DNA of 64,000 nt from Edaphobacter modestus (lineage in GTDB: Bacteria > Acidobacteriota > Terriglobia > Terriglobales > Acidobacteriaceae): positions 4,712,001 through 4,776,000 of the forward strand of contig NZ_SHKW01000001.1 in assembly GCF_004217555.1 (NCBI RefSeq), written 5' to 3'. The notes under the pieces are model-generated. The model was not told the origin of the DNA. It saw nothing but the letters and a program-made list of their open reading frames with translations, and ran no database searches. Made by a program: the position numbers and the translations under genes. Below are positions 9,339 through 18,475 of the stretch, in pieces. How positions within the stretch are numbered: the first letter of the stretch is position 1; every line of letters starts with the position of its first letter.

Positions 9339-10379
9339 TTGATCAAACAAGCCATTGAGATCACCCCAGGTATCGAGACCCTCTATGGAACCCACGACGA
9401 AAACCTACGCCTGCTGGAAGACGGGCTGCATGTCACGATGGACCTCAGGTCCGACGCAATTCACGTAACGGGAGATGCCGAGAGTGTCGCCCGGGTGGAG
9501 CGCGTCTTCGCGGACTTTGAGGCTTTGCGAAAGGCAGGAGTAAACCTGCACAACGGCGAACTGCGTGGAATGCTCAAGATGATCGTGTCTGATCCTTCGG
9601 CCACGTTGAAGTTACTGATGGATTCCGGCAAGCAACGTTCCGCCGGCGTAAAGCGGATGGTGCAGCCTCGATCCATCAATCAGCGCCGGTACGTCGAGGC
9701 GATAGAGCAGAACGACATGGTCTTCGGCGTGGGACCTGCGGGAACGGGAAAGACGTATCTCGCGGTGGCAATGGCCGTCTCGGCGCTTCTAGCCAAGAAG
9801 GTGAGCAGGATCATCCTGGTTCGTCCGGCAGTCGAGGCGGGCGAGCGGCTGGGCTTTTTGCCGGGCTCGCTGCAGGAGAAGGTCGATCCGTATCTCCGTC
9901 CGCTTTATGACGCGCTCTACGATCTGGTCGATCCGCCCAAGGTCGACAAGATGCTGGAGACAAATGTCATTGAGGTTGCTCCGCTTGCCTTTATGCGCGG
10001 GCGAACCCTGAACGATGCCTTCGTAATCATGGACGAGGCGCAGAACACCACGACCGAGCAGATGAAGATGTTCGTCACCCGTCTTGGCAATAATTCGAAG
10101 GCGGTCATCACCGGCGATCTTACGCAAACCGATCTTCCCAACCCGAAGAAGTCCGGCTTGCTGGAGGCGTTGCATGTCCTTGATGGGGTCGAAGGAATTC
10201 GCTTCTGCCACTTCGAGGATACCGATGTTGTGCGTCATCACCTGGTGCAGAGGATCGTGAGGGCCTACGACAGCTACAGCCGCGCTCAGCAGGAGCTTCC
10301 GCTCTCGATGAGCGAATCGGTCCTCTCAGAGCCGGCGATGAGGGCCGATAAAAGCAAGCACGCAGCCAAGCCGCAGTAA
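9339..10379 (+). CDS. phoH: PhoH family ATPase
   Basis: 346 residues. It has an N-terminal KH-like region (about residues 15-100), then the PhoH ATPase core with Walker A GPAGTGKT at residues 132-139 and Walker B/DEAQ box VIMDEAQN near 230. PhoH (YbeZ) proteins are RNA-linked ATPases that cooperate with YbeY, which is encoded next. The start is a TTG; it is supported by GGAGGT at 9322-9327 and by the family N-terminus. A hairpin terminator separates it from ybeY, so only partial readthrough would link the two. Order phoH-ybeY-corC is a widespread conserved cluster. Confidence 0.95.
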   Translation: MIKQAIEITPGIETLYGTHDENLRLLEDGLHVTMDLRSDAIHVTGDAESVARVERVFADFEALRKAGVNLHNGELRGMLKMIVSDPSATLKLLMDSGKQRSAGVKRMVQPRSINQRRYVEAIEQNDMVFGVGPAGTGKTYLAVAMAVSALLAKKVSRIILVRPAVEAGERLGFLPGSLQEKVDPYLRPLYDALYDLVDPPKVDKMLETNVIEVAPLAFMRGRTLNDAFVIMDEAQNTTTEQMKMFVTRLGNNSKAVITGDLTQTDLPNPKKSGLLEALHVLDGVEGIRFCHFEDTDVVRHHLVQRIVRAYDSYSRAQQELPLSMSESVLSEPAMRADKSKHAAKPQ

Positions 10380-10395
10380 AGCAGTGAGATACTAT

Positions 10396-10449
10396 CGTCA
10401 GCAGGGAGCGCGTAGAGTCAGGCGCTGCTTCCTGCTGACGTTGTATTTT
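10396..10449 (+). terminator. rho-independent terminator after phoH
   Basis: A 14-bp stem with one G-T pair (10396-10409 with 10427-10440) is followed by TTGTATTTT. It lies in the 87-base gap between phoH and ybeY and may attenuate rather than fully stop transcription. Confidence 0.7.
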
Positions 10450-10466
10450 GCGCCGACCCCCAAACG

Positions 10467-10964
10467 ATGATCACCATCGAGCCTCCAAGTACAGGTTCCA
10501 ATTCGCCGCCACTAGCTAAATCCGGACTTACGCGTTTTCTCCGCCGTGCGCGGGAAGCAGTTGGCCTGAAAGGCGAGGTCGATGTCCTGCTGACCTCCGA
10601 CCAGGAACTCCGCCGGTTGAACCGGACCTTTCGTGGCAAGAACAAACCGACCGATGTCCTCAGTTTTCCTGCTCCGGAGGAGATCGCGGACGAACATGCA
10701 GGCGATCTTGCCATCTCGCTGGACACCGCTGCACAGCAGGCGGAAAATTTTGGACACTCGCTCGGCCAGGAGGTTCGCATCCTGCTGCTTCACGGTTTGC
10801 TGCATCTGGCGGGAATGGACCACGAGGTCGATTCGGGTGAGATGGCGGCGCGCGAAGCGGAGCTGAGGCGGGAGCTGAAGCTTCCGGTCACATTGATCGA
10901 ACGGGTCTCGCGGTCTCCGTCCATTGCGCGAACCCCGAGAGCGGCAGGGAGACGCGGCCAATGA
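10467..10964 (+). CDS. ybeY: endoribonuclease YbeY
   Basis: A 165-residue zinc-dependent RNase of the UPF0054 family, used in 16S rRNA maturation and ribosome quality control. The metal motif HGLLHLAGMDH is at residues 109-119, giving His109, His113 and His119. The upstream TDVLSFP motif of the family is also present. The C-terminal ~25 residues are Arg-rich and extend beyond the usual end. The stop overlaps the start of the CorC/TlyC-like gene (ATGA), so the two are translationally coupled. Fits the PhoH-YbeY-CorC cluster. Confidence 0.96.
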   Translation: MITIEPPSTGSNSPPLAKSGLTRFLRRAREAVGLKGEVDVLLTSDQELRRLNRTFRGKNKPTDVLSFPAPEEIADEHAGDLAISLDTAAQQAENFGHSLGQEVRILLLHGLLHLAGMDHEVDSGEMAAREAELRRELKLPVTLIERVSRSPSIARTPRAAGRRGQ

Positions 10965-12361
10965 ACTGGATCAATGTGGTTTATGCCCTCGCCCTCGCGC
11001 TGCTGCTTTCCGTACTGGCGCTTGCATCCTATATCGATCGCGTTTACTCGGAGATGGGTAAATTTCTGGCCCGCGAGTACCAGGACAACGTCGATTCGTG
11101 GGAGCAGACGATCGAGCCTCGCCTGCGGCTGGGCCGTGAGTCCATTGCGCTTTCGGCTTCGGTGCTCCGGCAGTTGTCGCTGGCGGCGATGTCCTTGTTC
11201 TGGGGACTTCATCTTTATCAGGTAACCAGTGGACTGGTCGAGATTCCCAGCGGAGGAGCGGTCGCGCGCGCGATAGCGGAGCTGATCCTGCTGATCCTCG
11301 TCTTTGACCGCCTGGTTCCGCAGGTCCTCTTCACGCGGACGCGGGGCCTTTGGATCCGACGGATCACACTGCTGCTGCAGGTGTTCTTCTACCTCATTCT
11401 GCCGGTCACGATCGTGTTGCAGCTGCTGCTTTCCATTGCGGCCCTCGCTGAGCCGGAAGACGAGGCCGTGGATGAGCGGCCATCCGAGGCGATGGAGGCT
11501 CTACTCGAAGCCGGCGAGGAAGAGGGCATTCTTGAAGAGTCCGACCGTGAGCTTGTACGCTCGGTGGTCGAATTCGGCGACAAAGTGGTGCGCGAGGTGA
11601 TGACACCGCGGCCTGAGATCTTCGCGGTCCCGGGCACGCTGACGCTGCGGGAATTTACCGCGGAGATCAACGAACACGCGTTCTCGCGGGTCCCGGTGTA
11701 CTCCGATTCACTCGATCACATCACCGGAATTGCATTTGCGCACGATCTGCTGAAAGTACTGGATATTGAGGCGGGGACGCGGACAGTAGCGCAGATTCAG
11801 CGGCCCGCCGCCTTCGTGCCGGAGACCAAGATGGTTGCAGAGCTGCTGGGCGAGATGCAGCGCGAGAAGCAGCACATGCGCATCGTGATCGATGAGTATG
11901 GAGGAGTCGCTGGCCTGGTTACGATCGAAGATCTGCTCGAAGCCATCGTCGGCGATATTGCCGACGAGCATGATGAGCCGGAGCCGGATGCCGCGCCAGT
12001 GCGCGAGCCGGATGGATCCTATATCGTGCCCGGCAGCTTCGAGGTCTCCCGGCTTCGGGAGCTGTTCGCGGATCAGATTGAAAAGGCCTCGACCCGTCCG
12101 GCCGAGGACGGAGAGAGCTCTGAGGAGACGGAGACCGGAGAAGAAGAGAGAGAACGCTCTTTGCTGTCGGAGCAGTATGAGTCCACGACTCTGGGTGGAC
12201 TCGTTTCTGAGATGGCTGGGCGGATTCCTGCTCCGGGAGAGATCGTGGAAGAAGATGGGTTGCGTATGCAGGTGCTGGCCTCAACGGACCGTAGAGTCGA
12301 TCGTCTTCGGGTGAGCCTGACGACTCCTGGGCTGGCTCTCTCTGATCAATCTTCGGAATAA
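10961..12361 (+). CDS. CNNM/CorC (TlyC-type) CBS-domain membrane protein
   Basis: 466 residues. The N-terminal region (residues 1-165) has about four membrane segments, corresponding to a divergent CNNM/DUF21-type domain. An acidic linker follows, then two CBS domains (about 195-325, including [11 protein letters not shown]) and a C-terminal CorC/HlyC domain. A 30-residue acidic Glu/Ser stretch (about 380-410) interrupts the C-terminal domain. Family members are linked to Mg2+/Co2+ efflux. They are often labelled hemolysins, but haemolysis is not implied. It overlaps ybeY by 4 bases and ends at a hairpin terminator. Confidence 0.9.
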   Translation: MNWINVVYALALALLLSVLALASYIDRVYSEMGKFLAREYQDNVDSWEQTIEPRLRLGRESIALSASVLRQLSLAAMSLFWGLHLYQVTSGLVEIPSGGAVARAIAELILLILVFDRLVPQVLFTRTRGLWIRRITLLLQVFFYLILPVTIVLQLLLSIAALAEPEDEAVDERPSEAMEALLEAGEEEGILEESDRELVRSVVEFGDKVVREVMTPRPEIFAVPGTLTLREFTAEINEHAFSRVPVYSDSLDHITGIAFAHDLLKVLDIEAGTRTVAQIQRPAAFVPETKMVAELLGEMQREKQHMRIVIDEYGGVAGLVTIEDLLEAIVGDIADEHDEPEPDAAPVREPDGSYIVPGSFEVSRLRELFADQIEKASTRPAEDGESSEETETGEEERERSLLSEQYESTTLGGLVSEMAGRIPAPGEIVEEDGLRMQVLASTDRRVDRLRVSLTTPGLALSDQSSE

Positions 12362-12397
12362 CCTCTTTGTAATTCGAGTCCTTCGAAACCGTTCGAA

Positions 12398-12441
12398 ACA
12401 AGGAACAGCCGCTCGGTAGGAACCGGCGGCTGTTTCCTTGT
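12398..12441. terminator. bidirectional terminator
   Basis: Arms 12398-12412 and 12426-12441 pair with one bulged base, between the convergent CorC-like gene and the secreted TIGR03118-type gene. The A-rich left and T-rich right ends suit termination in both directions. Confidence 0.65.
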
Positions 12442-12459
12442 CTATGCAGGAGCTGCTGT

Positions 12460-14214
12460 CTAGTTTGTTGTAAGGCTGACTGAGACGCTGTGGGTGAGCG
12501 TGCCGGAGGTTGCGGTAATGGTGATCTGTGAGGCTGCAGGGGGGGTGGGAGTGCTCGGCGGAGGAGTCGTCGGTGGGGTTGGCGGAGCGGGTGCTGCTGC
12601 TGCAGGCGTAGCGCTCATTCCTCCGTTGCAGCCTGCGATCACACCGATCGTCAGAATGCACAGAACCGCGAGAAGCGGAACTCTGTGCGATCCGAATCTT
12701 TTGCGAATGCCGGCAAATCCAAAGAGTCCCAGCGGAAGCAGTCCGGCGAGCGCAGCCCCTCCATACCGGTGCAGATGTGCAACGTAGGGGTTCGTCGGGG
12801 GTGGTGGTGTTGGAGCGGTCGGAGGTGCGGGAGTGGCTGCGGCTCCCGTCGCGATGGAGACGCCCACCATAGCAGGAGTCGTGCCCGAGATGTTGGCCGA
12901 TGGCGGGTTGAAGGTGCAGGCCGCGCCGGAGGGCAGGCCAGAGCAGGCGAGGCTTACGGTTCCGCTGAAGCCATCGGATCCAGCAATGCTGACCGAGAGA
13001 TTGCCAACCTGACCGTTGGTGACGGTAAGGCTTGAGGCCGAAGGCGTAATGGTAAAGTCGCCGGCGCTGGCCGGAGTCGCGACCGAGATAGAGCCGAAGA
13101 GGCCTCCCTTCTCGTTATTGATTCCAGCGGCGAAGTAGAGTGTGTTGGGATCGCCGGCGGTTGCAGGAGTACCGATGGTGTTGCCGACGCCGAAGACGAT
13201 CTCCCAAAGACCGGGGTTCGCAATCGGCGCGCCCGTAGAGTCGGTGACCTGGCCCTTCAGCGCGAAGCTGGTGGGATCATAGGCATTGATGACGCCGTCA
13301 CCAAAGTTGGCAACAAGCAGGGATCCACCTAGCGAGCCAAAGCCGGAAGGTGCCATCGCCATGCCCCAGGGCGCATTGAGATTGCCCTGACTGATGGCAC
13401 GTTTTACGAAATTGCCGTTGAGGTCGAAGACATCCACGTAGCCAAGGCCGGCGCCAACATTCTCCAGTCCCTGGTCGTTGATCTGGGCATAAGTGACATA
13501 CACATTGCTACCAAGGGTGTGGATGCCGAAGGGGGCGAAACCGGAAGGCAGGTTGGGATCGGAGAAGTTTCCGGCCAGATGCGCCGGTGCAAAGCTGCTG
13601 TCGAAGACATCGACCGTGCCGGCGGCAAAGTTGGCAGCGAAAAGGAATGTGCCGGTAGTATTTTTTGCGACGGCGATGTCGGTGTAAACGGCCTTCGCCG
13701 AAGAATTATTGATGACTGTGACGGCTTGAGGCGTATTGGTGTTCCATGCAGCGATACTGCCATCGAGGTTGCCGAACAGGAAGTTTGCGGAGCCGCTGCT
13801 GGGAATGTTGAAGACGCTGCTGTCCGAGTTGAAGACGGTGCCTGCGGGAACTCCGTGCGGTTCGGCAGCGCTGGCCGGAGGAATGGTGACGGCGAAGGCT
13901 TTGTTGCCGCTGGCGTCGTCGACAAGAGAGAAACCGGTGCCGGCGGTGTCGATCCAGAACTCCTGTCCGATCGAGACTCCCCAGGGGTTGATGAGGGTCG
14001 GATCGGTCTTCTGCGCGGGAACGGAGCCGTCTGAGATGAGGTTTTTCTGAACGTAGGAGCTGGTCTGCCCTGAAGCTGTTGCGGGAAGGAAAACTACGGC
14101 AAGAGTGGCAAGCAGAGATACAGATGTAACGCAGGTCGCAAACGGAAACGACAGTGACCGCGATGAGCGTCGGCGATCTCTATGCGAGAGACGCGGGCCC
14201 TTTGGATTCGACAT
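12460..14214 (-). CDS. secreted TIGR03118-type protein with C-terminal membrane segments
   Basis: 584 residues. A basic N-terminus and hydrophobic core (about residues 12-45, ending in ATASGQ) form a signal peptide. Residues 50-385 match the TIGR03118 pattern, a propeller-like domain of unknown function (for example NPWGVS, PSSGSANFLFGNLDGSIAAWN). A short Ig-like or cadherin-like region follows (about 390-460), then a Pro/Thr-rich linker. Near the end are two hydrophobic segments separated by GIRKRFGSHR, then another Pro/Ala linker and a Thr/Ser-rich strand. The ATG at 14214 has GGAG 8 bases upstream, better than the ATG at 14247. Probably surface-anchored; function unknown. Confidence 0.85.
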   Translation of the reverse strand: MSNPKGPRLSHRDRRRSSRSLSFPFATCVTSVSLLATLAVVFLPATASGQTSSYVQKNLISDGSVPAQKTDPTLINPWGVSIGQEFWIDTAGTGFSLVDDASGNKAFAVTIPPASAAEPHGVPAGTVFNSDSSVFNIPSSGSANFLFGNLDGSIAAWNTNTPQAVTVINNSSAKAVYTDIAVAKNTTGTFLFAANFAAGTVDVFDSSFAPAHLAGNFSDPNLPSGFAPFGIHTLGSNVYVTYAQINDQGLENVGAGLGYVDVFDLNGNFVKRAISQGNLNAPWGMAMAPSGFGSLGGSLLVANFGDGVINAYDPTSFALKGQVTDSTGAPIANPGLWEIVFGVGNTIGTPATAGDPNTLYFAAGINNEKGGLFGSISVATPASAGDFTITPSASSLTVTNGQVGNLSVSIAGSDGFSGTVSLACSGLPSGAACTFNPPSANISGTTPAMVGVSIATGAAATPAPPTAPTPPPPTNPYVAHLHRYGGAALAGLLPLGLFGFAGIRKRFGSHRVPLLAVLCILTIGVIAGCNGGMSATPAAAAPAPPTPPTTPPPSTPTPPAASQITITATSGTLTHSVSVSLTTN

Positions 14215-14436
14215 GATGGAAGCTCCGGAATTGCGGTTGCACATCAAAGCCCTGTAGACAGCGATTTAGGCCTTAACCACAATGAAATGAAGCCTACGCA
14301 GCACCTTCCGCGCAGTTGTCATGCCGGTATCTTGCTCAGGTCGTTTGGTTTTCGCGATTTGGTCTGTGTGTTGTCAATTTGCAGGGGTTCAGGGCATCGC
14401 CTGTTTCAAAGGCGGACTCAGCTTCATCTTGTCCCG

Positions 14437-14474
14437 CAAAAGAAAGAGGCCCGGCAGAAAGCCGGGCCACTTTC
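14437..14474 (-). terminator. rho-independent terminator of mreB
   Basis: The stem pairs 14442-14455 with 14461-14474 (one mismatch, 5-base loop), 19 bases past the mreB stop. On the minus strand it is followed by a TTTT run. Confidence 0.75.
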
Positions 14475-14493
14475 TTGTCATTCTTATCCAGAA

Positions 14494-15513
14494 TCAGTCG
14501 ATCGAGATCTTGCGCAGAAGGTTGAAGTCCGAGAGCATCTTTCCGGTTCCAAGCACGACCGAAGCGAGAGGATCGTCGGCGATCGAAACCGGCAGGCCCG
14601 TCTCTTCACGGATGCGCTTGTCGAGGTTCTTGATGAGAGCGCCGCCTCCTGTAAGGACGATTCCGCGGTCGGAGATGTCGGCGGAGAGCTCAGGTGGGGT
14701 GCGCTCGAGGGCGACACGAATTGCATTGATGATCGTGGAGATGCATTCCGAGAGCGCTTCACGGATCTCGGAGTCATCGATGGTAATCGTCTTGGGGACG
14801 CCTTCAATGAGATTGCGGCCCTTCACCTCCATCGACAGCGGCTTGTCGAGCGGATAGGCGGAGCCCAGCTGCATTTTGATCTGCTCGCCGGTGCGCTCGC
14901 CAATCAGAAGGTTGTATTTCCGCTTGAGGTAGGTGATGACGGACTCGTCCATCTGGTTTCCCGCCATGCGGACTGAGCGCGAGTAGACGATGCCCGCAAG
15001 CGAGATCACGGCGATATCTGTGGTGCCGCCACCGATGTCGACGACCATGTTGCCCCCGGGCTCGGTGATAGGCAGTCCGGCCCCAATTGCTGCGACCATG
15101 GCCTGCTCGACAAGATGCACCTCGGAGGCCTTGGCCCTGTAGGCGGAGTCCATGACCGCGCGCTTTTCCACCTGCGTGATCTCAGAAGGAACGCCGATGA
15201 CGATGCGGGGGTGCACCATCATCTTGCGGTTATGTGCCTTCTGGATGAAGTAGTTCAGCATCTTCTCGGTATGCCGGAAGTCGGCGATGACACCGTCCTT
15301 CATGGGCTTGATGGCGACGATGTTGCCAGGAGTTCGGCCGAGCATCTCCTTGGCTTCCTTACCGACCGCTTCGACCTCGTTGGTCACCTTGTTAACGGCG
15401 ATAATCGAGGGTTCGTTCACGATAATGCCCTTGTTGTGAGCAAAAACAAGGGTATTCGCGGTTCCAAGGTCGATGGCTAGGTCGCTGGAAAAGAGGCTGA
15501 AGAGGGACCGCAT
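14494..15513 (-). CDS. mreB: rod shape-determining protein MreB
   Basis: About 339 residues. It is an actin-like ATPase that forms membrane-associated filaments directing lateral wall synthesis. The phosphate-1 loop DLAIDLGTANTLVF lies at the N-terminus, and DIGGGTTDIAVISL is in the middle. I chose the ATG at 15513 (MRSLFSLFSSD) because it matches the family length and N-terminus. An in-frame ATG at 15558 would add 15 residues. It is monocistronic with its own terminator, about 15 kb away from mreC-mreD-mrdA-rodA and on the opposite strand. Confidence 0.95.
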   Translation of the reverse strand: MRSLFSLFSSDLAIDLGTANTLVFAHNKGIIVNEPSIIAVNKVTNEVEAVGKEAKEMLGRTPGNIVAIKPMKDGVIADFRHTEKMLNYFIQKAHNRKMMVHPRIVIGVPSEITQVEKRAVMDSAYRAKASEVHLVEQAMVAAIGAGLPITEPGGNMVVDIGGGTTDIAVISLAGIVYSRSVRMAGNQMDESVITYLKRKYNLLIGERTGEQIKMQLGSAYPLDKPLSMEVKGRNLIEGVPKTITIDDSEIREALSECISTIINAIRVALERTPPELSADISDRGIVLTGGGALIKNLDKRIREETGLPVSIADDPLASVVLGTGKMLSDFNLLRKISID

Positions 15514-15684
15514 GTTGTGAATGCGGGAGTAACGAGTCTGAAAGGAGTTCGAAGACATTTGGGCTGTGTGGCTTCCTGATGGAACGGTGATTACGGCTAT
15601 TGTACGGCCAGAATCAAGCGTCTGTGCGTTGGTCGACGTGGTGCGTCCCATTCCGGGAGAGATTCGGATCTCGCCAGGCTCCGG

Positions 15685-16887
15685 TCAGACCTTCAACTCT
15701 TCGGTGAAGTTGGCTCGATGCTCCCGGAGTTCGGAGTCGTACTCGAAGTTTCGCTTGAAACGCAGGAAACGGACCTCAAAGAAGTCGTAACTGATCTTGG
15801 CGACTACGAACGTGACAGCAAAGTTGAGGATGGTGGAGAGAGCATTGGCGAGAACAGATGAGTGAAGCCGTGGCGTGAGGAACGCCACGAATGCGAACCA
15901 GCCACCTGCCCAAAGCAAATGGTAGACATAAAAGCCGTAGCTGTATTTTCCCAGCACTTTCAGGGGTCTCAGGTTGAAGAAGCGAAAGGCGGGAGAGGCT
16001 GGCCGCAGAGTTGCGCCGATGAGGCCAGAGGATGCAAGAGCCAGCAGCGAGAATCCGGCCGTGTTCAGCCAGGGAGCGTTGAGGGATGGCAGGGCTATGG
16101 AAAGAGCGACGAAGATGGCGACCGAGAATAGAAACGCCCATTTGCAACGTCGCTGCCATTCATCTGCATTTTGTCCACGCAGCAGAAGCGCAAGGATCGC
16201 GCCAAATAGCAGGGAATCCATGCGGAAGGGAAGCTGATGTACCATCCACGGCTCCAGATGGACGGGCGGTACGGTCTGAACCACCACTAAACGGAGCACG
16301 AATGCGAGAGCGGACAGAAGGGCGGCGATCCGAATGAGCCGGATACGGTCCTTGACGAGCCAGACCACCAGCGGCCAGATCAGGTAGAACTGCTCTTCCA
16401 CGCAAAGAGACCAAAAATGAATCAAATGAGCCGACGCGGCAGGATGAGTCGTAGAGTGGATCGTCTCAAGAGCGGGATTGGCCGCCAGGGAGAAATTGCC
16501 CAGGTAGATCAGAAACAGCGAATGACCGGCCTGCCATTGGTAGTGGAGGATAGGGGTCAGTACCAGAAAGATAGAAAATACAAGATAGAAGATGGGAAAG
16601 ATACGGACACTGCGGCGTGCGAAAAAGCGTGTGAAGTAGTGGGAGTCTGCGCGCGTGTCGAAGAGAATGCCCGTAATCAGAAAGCCTGAGAGCGTGAAAA
16701 ACAGGTCGACGCCCATCCACCCACGAAGTCGCAGCTGATTGATGAGATTCAGCACCGTGCCGCCGTGAGTTCCCCCGCCATAGTGCAGGGCGAAGACCAT
16801 CACGATTGCCAGCGCCCGGATCCCGTCCAAAGCAGGAAAACGTGATTTGTAATCTATAGGTGCAAAATGACGTGCGGGGGAGGTCAT
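15685..16887 (-). CDS. acyltransferase 3 family membrane protein
   Basis: A 400-residue protein with about ten membrane helices and the family's N-terminal ALDGIRALAIVMVFALHY (residues 20-37), including the conserved histidine. A conserved WSLCVEEQFYLIWP block is present around residues 165-180. Such enzymes move acetyl or other acyl groups onto cell-surface sugars, lipids or peptidoglycan. The C-terminal tail after the last helix is short and basic, with no SGNH domain. It lies in the same orientation as a second acyltransferase upstream. The acceptor is unknown. Confidence 0.9.
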   Translation of the reverse strand: MTSPARHFAPIDYKSRFPALDGIRALAIVMVFALHYGGGTHGGTVLNLINQLRLRGWMGVDLFFTLSGFLITGILFDTRADSHYFTRFFARRSVRIFPIFYLVFSIFLVLTPILHYQWQAGHSLFLIYLGNFSLAANPALETIHSTTHPAASAHLIHFWSLCVEEQFYLIWPLVVWLVKDRIRLIRIAALLSALAFVLRLVVVQTVPPVHLEPWMVHQLPFRMDSLLFGAILALLLRGQNADEWQRRCKWAFLFSVAIFVALSIALPSLNAPWLNTAGFSLLALASSGLIGATLRPASPAFRFFNLRPLKVLGKYSYGFYVYHLLWAGGWFAFVAFLTPRLHSSVLANALSTILNFAVTFVVAKISYDFFEVRFLRFKRNFEYDSELREHRANFTEELKV

Positions 16888-16977
16888 TGCGGTCAGTATA
16901 TGGGATAGCTACTGCAGCACGGTAACAGGTTACAGGAAGCCTAGATACAACCCAATGTCGGAACAAAAGCCCCTTGG

Positions 16978-17178
16978 TTAAGCGGACATGGCTGGCTCGC
17001 AGATCAGCAGGGTGTATTTTGGCCCTGTGGCAGGGGAATACACCTCAACCAGCAGTTGTCGGCCGTATGGACCGACTGCGAGCAGACGATGCCGCCTGGG
17101 GGAAAGGCTCACGATGTCGTGGTTCCACCACCGATATCGGCCAGAATTAGGTGGTTGCGTCATGCCTCTCGCGTCCAT
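16978..17178 (-). CDS. possible 66-residue orphan protein
   Basis: A short open frame starting 13 bases after the stop of the upstream acyltransferase and on the same strand. The product contains RYRWWNHDIVSLSP and ends in LLICEPAMSA; it is not low-complexity and resembles the C-terminal strand-rich tail of a larger protein. There is no convincing RBS. It might be a small gene, a remnant of a lost gene, or chance. Otherwise the 16888-17191 gap holds nothing I recognise. Confidence 0.22.
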   Translation of the reverse strand: MDARGMTQPPNSGRYRWWNHDIVSLSPRRHRLLAVGPYGRQLLVEVYSPATGPKYTLLICEPAMSA

Positions 17179-17191
17179 TCCGAGAAGGGCT

Positions 17192-18409
17192 TCATGCCTT
17201 GACGGAGGGCGAGGTATCTCCGCTGGTCAGGAAGTCCGGCCTCTTTTTGATTGGGAGGGAGAGGTGGGCCTCTACCCAGGTCCGGACACGGTCGGTATGA
17301 AATTCAGTAAGCGATGCAATGATCCATGCGTAAAGAATGACCGTGGCAAGGATTGCAAGAGCGATAGCGTGGTGGGGTATGTTTGCCGGGCTCCAAAGGT
17401 GGTCGCCCACGAACAGAGCTGTGAGGAAAAGTAGAGCGGGAATATGAACGACGTAGAGGGTGTAGGAAAAGCGCGAAATCTGCCGTGAGAAGCGGGTAAA
17501 GGATGAATCGGTCGCCCGAGTGCGGGCAGAGAGGATGATCCAGAAGAAAACGAAGGTAGCGATGCCGAGAATGTAGTCCTGCGTAAGGCCGGACAGAGGG
17601 TGAAGTTTCGTAGATCCCATGAGTAGAAGGAGATATACGGCTGAGGCGACAGCCCTTGTCCGGCGACCGAACGAAGGTGGAGAAATGCGTGCCAGCAGGG
17701 CTCCCGCGAGCCAGACCGGGAACAGTCCGAGGAGAGTAGATCGGACGAACCAGGCGATACCGAGAAAAAGGGCTAAGTAGAGAACTCGCCGGGGGATTGA
17801 GACGGGGTGATTGGAGTTGCGCGTAAGCGCCAGCCAGAGAAGAGGAAAGAGAATGTAATACCAGAACTCATTGGCCAGACTCCAAAGAGATCCATTCGAT
17901 CCAAAGAGGGGGACCAGAACGGTTTGGAGGAACGCGAGGTTCCCGAAGAAAACATGAGGCGAGAGGTTCTGCGCGATGTCGAGATTGTGGTTCTTTGGAA
18001 TTGCCGTGGCGTAGAGAGCGGTGGTACGCCGAAGGTACAGCCCGATCCAATCCCACAGGCCACCAAGTAGAAGGCCTGGAACCAAGACTACCCAGAGGCG
18101 GACGAAACGGTGGGTAAGATAAGTGCGCCAATGCCAGGTGCCGCGCTCGAGGGAGCGAAAGATGCTGCCGCTGATGAGATATCCGCTAAGAACGAAGAAG
18201 ATGAGGACGGCCTGATGGCCGGCACCAGCGAGGACGTAGGGCACAGCGAAGATCAGCCGATGAGAAAGGATCTTCGGATAATCCACAAAGAACAGGATCT
18301 TCCAATGAGAAATCAGGACGAGAATTGCGGCCAGACCGCGGATCAGGTCCAGCAGAACGGAGGAGGTCGTATGTTGGAAGCTTACTGCTTCACGGTTGGG
18401 GAGGCCCAT
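17192..18409 (-). CDS. acyltransferase 3 family membrane protein
   Basis: 405 residues with about ten membrane helices. The opening SVLLDLIRGLAAILVLISHW (residues 17-36) carries the family arginine and histidine, followed by HQAVLIFFVLSGYLISGSI. A second conserved block, SLWSLANEFWYYILFP, is near residue 175. It is a different subfamily from the acyltransferase at 15685, with little detailed similarity beyond motifs. Both probably decorate an envelope polysaccharide or lipid. It is divergent from ald with a 66-base gap. The acceptor cannot be told. Confidence 0.9.
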   Translation of the reverse strand: MGLPNREAVSFQHTTSSVLLDLIRGLAAILVLISHWKILFFVDYPKILSHRLIFAVPYVLAGAGHQAVLIFFVLSGYLISGSIFRSLERGTWHWRTYLTHRFVRLWVVLVPGLLLGGLWDWIGLYLRRTTALYATAIPKNHNLDIAQNLSPHVFFGNLAFLQTVLVPLFGSNGSLWSLANEFWYYILFPLLWLALTRNSNHPVSIPRRVLYLALFLGIAWFVRSTLLGLFPVWLAGALLARISPPSFGRRTRAVASAVYLLLLMGSTKLHPLSGLTQDYILGIATFVFFWIILSARTRATDSSFTRFSRQISRFSYTLYVVHIPALLFLTALFVGDHLWSPANIPHHAIALAILATVILYAWIIASLTEFHTDRVRTWVEAHLSLPIKKRPDFLTSGDTSPSVKA

Positions 18410-18475
18410 ATACTAAGCCCAGAATAGCTTAGGATCCAAAATAGATACAATTAAGACTTGGAGTAATGATCGAAC

